The notes beneath the pieces are model-generated. The model saw only the letters and a program-made list of their open reading frames with translations, had not been told where the DNA came from and ran no database searches. Shown here one piece after another: positions 26,887-32,170 of a stretch of 32,170 nucleotides of DNA. Origin of the DNA: Chloroflexota bacterium (lineage in GTDB: Bacteria; Chloroflexota; Dehalococcoidia; SZUA-161; SpSt-899); NCBI GenBank assembly GCA_013203045.1, contig JABMQN010000213.1:1-32170 (forward strand), read 5' to 3'. Within the stretch, counting starts at the first letter, position 1. Each line of letters opens with the position of its first letter. A program made the translations under genes and the position numbers.

Positions 26887-27648
26887 CTATGATGGAGTTG
26901 CCTCGAAGGCGATCCAGCCAATTTCTTCAAATCCCACTTCGGCCCATGCGTGAGCCTGATAACTGTAAACAGGCTGAGGTTCTTCATTACCAGGCGGCAG
27001 ATAGTATCCTGTGGCTAATCTGGCTGGGATACCGGATGCTCGGGCTAGTATCACGAATGCGGAATTGAAATTAGCGCAAATACCTTCTTCCGATTCAAAC
27101 AGAAACCAATCGTTCGGTTCCCATCCTGGAGGCGCGGGTGTAAAATCCAGGTTGTACTCGTATCTCACTCGGATGTAGGTTTCGATTGCCTTGGCTTTTT
27201 CAAAAGGCGTTTTCATGTTTTTTGTGATCTGCAGGGATAGTTCCTTCACTCTATCTGAGATATTTCCTGACAAGTCCAAACAGCGTGGATCATCCGCGGT
27301 ATAAGCCTCATTTAATAGATCCCTATTGAAGTCGCGATAATTCCGCGAGAGAAATTGAGCGTTGGGAGAAACTGGACTCCCATTAACCAGACTTGCATCT
27401 ATGAGCTTGTATACCTCGGTGATTTTCTGAAGGTGCCAAGCATATCCATCATAAGCAAGACCTACCTTTTTTCTGAGGTATCGAGCATCAGGACTCCCTT
27501 CTACTGAAAATACAATTTCTCCCTGACTTAATACGACCTCGCTCAATGAAAGGGTGGTAGCATGTGTCGTTGGTTGATTATCACCAGCCATAATGCCAAC
27601 CACGAAAGCTATCAGGAACAACAAAATTAATGCCAATGCTTTTCGCAA
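26887..27648 (-). CDS. Exported transglutaminase-like protein, c-di-GMP riboswitch controlled
   Basis: 253 residues from TTG 27648; GGAGG (27660-27664) is 11 nt upstream, and this start gives a clean signal peptide or membrane anchor (MRKALALILLFLIAFVVG). An earlier GTG (27696) has poor spacing to its Shine-Dalgarno and adds a hydrophilic tail. The transglutaminase/protease-like core shows the nucleophile region EEGICANFNSAFVILARASGIPARLATGYY and the His in YQAHAWAEV. The third catalytic position, usually FDPT, reads FEATPS, with Glu for Asp, and the stop follows at once. The family includes peptidases and crosslinkers acting outside the membrane. The leader has a c-di-GMP-I aptamer and terminator, so expression should follow c-di-GMP. 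The substrate is unknown. Confidence 0.88.
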   Translation of the reverse strand: MRKALALILLFLIAFVVGIMAGDNQPTTHATTLSLSEVVLSQGEIVFSVEGSPDARYLRKKVGLAYDGYAWHLQKITEVYKLIDASLVNGSPVSPNAQFLSRNYRDFNRDLLNEAYTADDPRCLDLSGNISDRVKELSLQITKNMKTPFEKAKAIETYIRVRYEYNLDFTPAPPGWEPNDWFLFESEEGICANFNSAFVILARASGIPARLATGYYLPPGNEEPQPVYSYQAHAWAEVGFEEIGWIAFEATPS

Positions 27649-27728
27649 TTTGTTTATATCCTCCAATGAACCATGATGTAATCCACTATGTGGCACTTCC
27701 CTTAACTGTTTCGTTTTTCATCGAAAAC

Positions 27729-27757
27729 AAAAAAAGGGATGCCTCTAGAGGCATCCC
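27729..27757 (-). terminator. Intrinsic terminator of riboswitch 3
   Basis: A perfect 22-bp palindrome (27736-27757, gggatgcctct/agaggcatccc) is followed in the minus transcript by seven U (27735-27729). It lies between the aptamer and the transglutaminase-like gene. Confidence 0.9.
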
Positions 27758-27793
27758 CGCGCAATATTTCGCCCAAAATGAGGAGATAAAATC

Positions 27794-27882
27794 TCTTCGG
27801 CGGCCCGGCTGTCTTTGCCTTTAAAGACTTTAGACCCGTGGCTTTGCGTCGCCGCCTTTCGGCGGGTTTGCCCTTATCGGAG
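27794..27882 (-). promoter_or_regulatory. Cyclic di-GMP-I (GEMM-I) riboswitch 3
   Basis: Minus transcript: AAGGGCAAACC, CGCC-GAAA-GGCG, GCGACGCAAAGCC, ACGGGTCTAAAG, GACAGCC, GGGCCGCCG. The tetraloop, the GCAAAGCC segment and the G before CAAACC are intact. It precedes the transglutaminase-like gene with its own terminator. The 5' flank (TTAAAACTGGAGAT and a stem-loop) resembles those of riboswitches 1 and 2, pointing to duplication of whole leader units. Confidence 0.95.
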
Positions 27883-28071
27883 CTAAAGAGGCCGTTTCAC
27901 GTAATATGCTACCGACCCCGGTTATCTCCAGTTTTAACTTTCACACCCACTGTTTCGTCATACGTATGATCTACACCTTACGATACACTATCGGTATTGG
28001 AAGTTAGAACAATGCTGGCAGGGCATTTCACAAAAGAATACCAGTATATAGTATTGGTGATACGCAGTAGG

Positions 28072-28223
28072 TTATTAACCCGGCAACTAAATATGTCATT
28101 CCGGCCGCAGCGAAGCGAAGAGCCGGAATCCAGAAAAGCGTGTTTATACCACTAGATTCCCGCCTCTGCGGGAATGACAATAATTTGTAAAATTCTTTGT
28201 GTATTTAATTGCCGGTTTAATAA
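28072..28223 (-). mobile_element. 152-bp MITE-like element, copy B (inverted)
   Basis: The reverse complement matches 24475-24626 with only a handful of substitutions and no length change. It keeps the TTATTAA...CCGG termini and both inner palindromes. Together the copies bracket 24627-28071. Confidence 0.8.
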
Positions 28224-28689
28224 ATCCCTTGGGGAGTGATTCAGGTGGCACTGTGAATGGAATTACACCATTATGTATTGTCGTTTGGGAGTCCAATAAA
28301 CTTCCCCGCCGCAAGGGAACGGGCTATCAATATGTCATTCTGATGAAAATCAGAATCCAGTGGGGTGGCTGGATAATGGATTCCGGATCGAGAGGCTGTA
28401 TCACAATGTCATCCTGAGTCCCTTCGGGAAAGGGCGAAGGATCTCGTGCTGAGCAGATGAAGGCATGGAGATTCTTCGCTACACTCAGAATGACATGGCA
28501 TTTGGTGATGTTTTTGGATTGTGACACAGTCTGCGAGTCCGGAATGACATGAAAAGGATTTCTGCCTTGTGTGCATACCGCCACCAGCGGTATCTGGTTC
28601 TCGCAATGACACGTTTGGCCTTTTTGGACGAATTGCTATTCACACGTGCTTGCCCGTGGTACTCTGTTCTTTGGGCTTATGAGGCAGCT
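28224..28689. repeat. Repeat-rich, gene-free spacer
   Basis: No credible gene. It holds a hairpin TTCTGAT-gaaa-ATCAGAA (28338-28355), an 89-bp element (28407-28495) with 13-bp imperfect terminal repeats TGTCATYCTGAGT and an inner GAAGGATCTC/GAGATTCTTC pair, and further loose GGATTCCGGA/TCCGGAATGACA units. These resemble the dispersed GTCATTCC-type palindromes of many bacterial chromosomes. Confidence 0.65.
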
Positions 28690-30546
28690 CTACTCCTTGG
28701 TACCCTTCATAATTGGCAGGGTAAAACTGAATCTGGAACCCTTTCCAAGTTCACTTTCCACCCATATCTTTCCATCATGAGCTTCAATGATCCCTTTGCA
28801 TATGGCCAGGCCTAATCCTGAGCCGCCTTTCCTGCGTTTTACCCCACTTTCGAGGCGGTAGAATTGACTGAAAACATTCTCCAAATGTTCAGTAGCGATT
28901 CCCATTCCCTGATCGATCACACTCACCATGACTTCATTGCCTTTCCTTTTCGATTCCAGCACAATCCGACTGCCTGCCCCGGAATAAGCAGTCGCATTGG
29001 CCACCAGATTGGTGACAACCTGACCAATCCGGACCTCATCGACATTGAGTCGTGGTATGTTGGTTGGTATATGTTTAGAGAATTCGTAATCAACAGTCAA
29101 CACCCGCAATTGCTCCTCAATTTGATGAATGATGATAGCCAGAGTAGTTATCTTTTTATCCATCTTCAATACACCGGCCTCTAATCGGGACGCATCCAGC
29201 AGATCACTAATGATGTGATTCATCCGGTCCGCGCCATTATCGATAGTCATGAGCATATCATACTGGGTTTCACGATCCCATTGCACATCCTGCTGCATCA
29301 GGGTGCTAGAAAGCCCCTTTATGGCTGTGAGCGGTGTGCGAAGCTCGTGAGAAATAATTCCCAAAAGCTGGGTTCTCCAGCGATCCAGTTCCTCCAGGGC
29401 TTTTGTCCGACTGGCTTCCGCTTCCGCTTTTTTTTGTTCAGTAATATCCTTGGACATAATCATTGCTCCATTGTAGAAGGGGGCAATTGTCAATGAAATA
29501 TACCTTTCCCCTAATTGTCTCTCCATGAAATCCTTGGCTTCACCAGATTCGATGGACTGCATCAATTCGATGTACATGCTTTTCCCCAGCTCTCCCCAAT
29601 AATCCTTGAACATCACCGCACCCAGGTCAGGCAGTTCATCACCGGAAAACCTTTTAGCCAGGTTGCTCTTTACCACCCGTCCATCGCGATCAACTATTAC
29701 CGTCGGAATGGGACCGTTCTGGAACAGTGCAAAATTGAGAGATTCTCTTTCAATGAGTTCGTCTTCTGCACGTTTTCGCTCGGTGATATTCCTTACTATC
29801 ACTATAAGCCCCTCTATCTCATCACCCTTTTTAATTGGGCTTACACTTGCTTCAACAAACACGCGACTGCCGTTCTTGTGTATCATCTCAAGTTTCGTCA
29901 AACCCTGCCCCCCACTTCCTTCCAAAGCACTGGCGTACATATTACTCATAGCTTCGGCTTGTTCTGCCCCGATTATGTAATCAAACTCGGTAATATTTCC
30001 CCCTATCACCTCTTCTAAGGTATAACCGAGCATATCTTCTTCTTTTATATTTCTGTCAATCACCCTACCGGTTTTATCCATATAAATAATCTCATCATTC
30101 GCATTCTCAAAAATCGTCCTGAATCTCTCCTCGCTGTATCGCAGCGCCTCAGCTTCTCTTTTCCGTTGGGTTGCGTATCGTAAAGCCCGGGCGAGTAAGC
30201 TGCTTTCGATTTGGCCTTTTACCAGATAATCCTGTGCTCCAGATTTAATTGATTGAAATCCGATCTCATCATCAGCAAGACCGGTCAATACCACTATCGG
30301 TGTGGACTGAGCTATCTGATGTATAGACGAAAGAGTATCGAGACCGGCGCTGTCAGGTAATCCTAAATCCAACAAGATGGCATCGAATGAGGAGTGGCCC
30401 AGTTGTTCCTGTGCCTCATGGAGGGAGGTGGCTATTTGAAGACCGGCTGCAAGAATTCCCGATTCAACCAGCATCTCGCTAATCAATCTGGCATCTCCCG
30501 GGTTATCTTCCACCAGAAGGATATTTGAGATATACCCAGAGCCCAT
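28690..30546 (-). CDS. REC-PAS-PAS hybrid-type sensor histidine kinase
   Basis: 618 residues from ATG 30546, which is 9 nt after AAGGGG; the ATG three codons earlier directly abuts that site. The N-terminal receiver (about 8-122) has Asp60 ([11 protein letters not shown]) and Lys110 (LVKG). A PAS (about 140-260) resembles the second PAS of the kinase at 13900, followed by the shared divergent PAS module (268-375, [17 protein letters not shown] ... [15 protein letters not shown]), HisKA with His400 ([13 protein letters not shown]) and a HATPase ([29 protein letters not shown]). No membrane segment. An N-terminal receiver suggests it is itself an acceptor from another kinase. Candidate -10 boxes (TATAAT, minus, at 30632-30627 and 30665-30660) lie upstream without a good -35. 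Confidence 0.92.
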   Translation of the reverse strand: MGSGYISNILLVEDNPGDARLISEMLVESGILAAGLQIATSLHEAQEQLGHSSFDAILLDLGLPDSAGLDTLSSIHQIAQSTPIVVLTGLADDEIGFQSIKSGAQDYLVKGQIESSLLARALRYATQRKREAEALRYSEERFRTIFENANDEIIYMDKTGRVIDRNIKEEDMLGYTLEEVIGGNITEFDYIIGAEQAEAMSNMYASALEGSGGQGLTKLEMIHKNGSRVFVEASVSPIKKGDEIEGLIVIVRNITERKRAEDELIERESLNFALFQNGPIPTVIVDRDGRVVKSNLAKRFSGDELPDLGAVMFKDYWGELGKSMYIELMQSIESGEAKDFMERQLGERYISLTIAPFYNGAMIMSKDITEQKKAEAEASRTKALEELDRWRTQLLGIISHELRTPLTAIKGLSSTLMQQDVQWDRETQYDMLMTIDNGADRMNHIISDLLDASRLEAGVLKMDKKITTLAIIIHQIEEQLRVLTVDYEFSKHIPTNIPRLNVDEVRIGQVVTNLVANATAYSGAGSRIVLESKRKGNEVMVSVIDQGMGIATEHLENVFSQFYRLESGVKRRKGGSGLGLAICKGIIEAHDGKIWVESELGKGSRFSFTLPIMKGTKE

Positions 30547-30756
30547 TTTCTTCATCCCCTTGAGTTTCGTTCGGGTGTGTCAGAATTCCGGAAAACTGGT
30601 CTCACTATATAGTTCGTTGCATTGAGATTATAAATGAGAACATCTGTTGAGTGATGCCTATTATACACCCAAAACAGAGAAAAACACAGATTGCTCATGC
30701 CTGTATATCGTTTCTGTTTAGCTCGAACATACTCTCGGAACCGAGCCCTACGAAAG

Positions 30757-30785
30757 TTTACAACACCATTCACTTGATGTATAAT
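30757..30785 (+). promoter_or_regulatory. Sigma-70-type promoter for riboswitch 4 transcript
   Basis: TTTACA (30757-30762), a 17-bp spacer and a perfect TATAAT (30780-30785). Transcription would begin near 30792, about 90 nt before the aptamer. An alternative closer promoter is TGTACA (30817-30822), 17 bp, TACACT (30840-30845). Confidence 0.5.
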
Positions 30786-30877
30786 GCAAGTCACCTTCTC
30801 TTTACAAGTAATAAAATGTACAACAGCAGCTAGACAGATTACACTATTGGTTTCTGGACGGAAATCAAATGGATACT

Positions 30878-30965
30878 GAAAAGGGCAAACCAGGGGAAAC
30901 CTTGGGACGCAAAGCCATGGACCTACGGCATCTCCAGCCAGGGCAGCCAGGTTACCAAAGATTCG
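30878..30965 (+). promoter_or_regulatory. Cyclic di-GMP-I (GEMM-I) riboswitch 4
   Basis: Plus strand: AAGGGCAAACC, hairpin CCAGGG-GAAA-CCTTGG, GACGCAAAGCC, ATGGACCTA, a short distal stem GGC...GCC, GGGCAGCC, AGGTTACCAAAG. The core and GAAA tetraloop are intact; the tetraloop receptor is less canonical than in the other three. It is followed by a terminator and then the truncated PAS gene. The distal P3 segment GGCATCTCC is exactly complementary to the terminator 5' arm. Confidence 0.92.
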
Positions 30966-31004
30966 ATTGCGGTGTTATCACGATACACCAAATCACATCA
31001 TACG

Positions 31005-31035
31005 GGAGATGCCATCATTGGTATCTCTTTTTTTG
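31005..31035 (+). terminator. Intrinsic terminator of riboswitch 4
   Basis: gagatgcc (31007-31014) pairs with ggtatctc (31021-31028) across a 6-nt loop, with one G-U pair, followed by seven T (31029-31035). It is located 40 bp after the aptamer and 133 bp before the start codon. Confidence 0.88.
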
Positions 31036-31167
31036 TTGCACATTCAAGTCTGGCGGATGTTCTCCCAAGTGGTTAGCCAAGCAAATGGATTCAGGGTCAT
31101 CCATAGTTCTATGTACGGCAGACAGGATCGGAAATGACATTTGATATCTGCCGGAAGGAAACAGGAA

Positions 31168-32170
31168 ATGAAAGACGAGAAAAAAAGCAAGACCCAGCTC
31201 ATAGAGGAACTCAACCAGTTACGAAGTCAGATTTCCGAAATGGATACGGCAGCCCCCGAACGCAAGCAGGCGGAGGAGGCGCTGCGGGAGAGCGAAGAAA
31301 AATACCGGTCCCTCGTGGAGAACGCCGGCATTCCCATCATGAACTATTCTCTCGATGGATGCCTGTTATTCATAAATTCCATCGGCGCCAAGAATCTCGG
31401 GGGGAAGCCGGAGGATCTCATCGGGACATTCATCACCGAATACCTGCCCGATATGGCCAGTGAGGCCATGTCGAGAATACGCGGGGTCGGTGAGGATGGT
31501 GTAAAAAGAGAATTCGAGGATTGCGTAGAGCTTCCCTCGGGTGACAAATGCTGGTTCAGTACGAATTTCTACGCTGTGAATGATGCCAACGGCACCGTTG
31601 TTGCGGTTCAGATGGTTTCTCGTGACATCACCGAACGCAAGCAGGCAGAGGACGCGCTGCGGGAAAGTGAAATGCGGTTCAGAATCACTGCCGAGGAAAC
31701 GGGACAGTTAGTGTATTCGTTCGACCCGAAAACAGGCAAGGTCAAATGGGCAGGCGCAATCGAAGCTGTAACCGGCTACACCCACGAGGAATACCAGTTA
31801 TTCGATACTGATGCATGGGCTGAACAAATCCACCCGGATGACCGAGAGATGGTCCTAAAAAACATGGAAAATGCGATGGAACATCAAACGAATTTTGAGG
31901 CCGAGTATCGATTTCGACGCAAAGATGGTAGCTACATCTTTGTGGAAGAGCGTGGTGCGTTTGTGCCGGGTGGCGAAAACGCACCCTATCCCACTGTGGG
32001 AACGATCAGTGATATCACCGACCGCAAGCAGGCAGAGAAGGCACTCCACGCAAGCGAAACCCGTCTCAGGTCGTTTTTGGATAACTTCCCCGGCGTGGCT
32101 TTCATCAGTTATCCCGGTAAGTGTGCATTGTATTCAAATAAAGCTCTTGCGGATGTATATGGTCTCACAA
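31168..32170 (+). CDS. Multi-PAS sensor protein, c-di-GMP riboswitch controlled (3' end cut by window)
   Basis: Open from ATG 31168 to the window edge (334 codons, no stop). The start follows GGAAGGAA with AAGG 9 nt away. A short coiled coil (KSKTQLIEELNQLRSQI) precedes PAS 1 (about 48-160, ENAGIPIMNYSLDGCLLFINS), PAS 2 (about 168-290, including a PAC-like segment YRFRRKDGSYIFVEE) and the start of PAS 3 (RLRSFLDNFPGVAFISY). The repeated linkers RKQAE.ALRESE are typical of soluble sensor kinases; the kinase or other output lies beyond the window. GC is visibly higher than in the minus-strand kinases. It is the only plus-strand gene and is under riboswitch 4. Confidence 0.88.
   Translation, partial: MKDEKKSKTQLIEELNQLRSQISEMDTAAPERKQAEEALRESEEKYRSLVENAGIPIMNYSLDGCLLFINSIGAKNLGGKPEDLIGTFITEYLPDMASEAMSRIRGVGEDGVKREFEDCVELPSGDKCWFSTNFYAVNDANGTVVAVQMVSRDITERKQAEDALRESEMRFRITAEETGQLVYSFDPKTGKVKWAGAIEAVTGYTHEEYQLFDTDAWAEQIHPDDREMVLKNMENAMEHQTNFEAEYRFRRKDGSYIFVEERGAFVPGGENAPYPTVGTISDITDRKQAEKALHASETRLRSFLDNFPGVAFISYPGKCALYSNKALADVYGLT

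Noticed and set aside
24475-28223. CRISPR array or integron attC-like repeats
   Set aside because: Only two long copies exist, inverted and 3.4 kb apart, with no regularly spaced short repeats, cas genes or integrase.
28327-28815. Open frames over the repeat zone downstream of the REC-PAS-PAS kinase
   Set aside because: They are composed of dispersed palindromic repeats with no codon signal or family match, or overlap the end of the kinase gene antisense.
23778-30965. cGAMP-specific (GEMM-Ib) rather than c-di-GMP riboswitches
   Set aside because: All four have G, not A, at the position before CAAACC that separates the two specificities. Direct binding data would still be decisive.
30869-31144. 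91-codon plus-strand frame
   Set aside because: It runs straight through the riboswitch 4 aptamer and terminator and has no ribosome-binding site.

Overview
The window looks like a signal-transduction island from a free-living bacterium. It holds seven sensor kinase genes (one cut by the window edge), three receiver-only proteins, an HPt protein, a receiver-fused type II secretion/type IV pilus ATPase, three atypical LuxR-type regulators, a transglutaminase-like protein and four class-I cyclic-di-GMP riboswitches. No ribosomal, tRNA or housekeeping gene is present, so the taxonomic hint is weak. The kinase styles (an N-terminal 7TM histidine kinase, many PAS modules) and the large GLUG/choice-of-anchor-D surface protein would fit an environmental Chloroflexota or similar lineage, but this is a guess. 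All genes lie on the minus strand except the last one.

Layout, in the direction of minus-strand transcription (high to low coordinate). A REC-PAS-PAS kinase (28690-30546) is followed by a gene-free repeat zone. Next is a 3.4 kb segment (riboswitch 3, transglutaminase-like gene, PAS-PAS-GAF kinase) flanked by two inverted copies of a 152-bp MITE-like element (24475-24626 and 28072-28223). A leader of about 1 kb then carries two complete c-di-GMP riboswitch-terminator units in series (riboswitches 2 and 1) in front of a pseudo-receiver/LuxR regulator. Two more paralogues of that regulator follow, with a small unrecognised protein between them.

A ten-gene collinear run follows (20281 down to 2473): 7TM-PAS-GAF kinase, REC protein, REC-REC protein, REC protein, PAS kinase, dCache-HAMP-PAS kinase, a 1583-residue hybrid kinase (REC, five PAS, GAF-like, HisKA, HATPase, REC, REC), an HPt protein, a REC-GspE/PilB-REC fusion ATPase, and a zinc-ribbon/membrane/LamG-like protein. 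Short gaps and 8-bp overlaps in the second half imply translational coupling. The likely logic is a phosphorelay (kinase to receiver to HPt to receiver) ending on the receivers fused to a pilus/secretion motor. The left edge holds a truncated secreted surface protein with tandem 120-residue choice-of-anchor-D repeats.

On the plus strand at the right edge, a fourth c-di-GMP riboswitch and terminator precede a truncated multi-PAS sensor gene of visibly higher GC. No GGDEF, EAL, HD-GYP or PilZ protein is seen, so the window senses c-di-GMP through RNA but does not make or degrade it.
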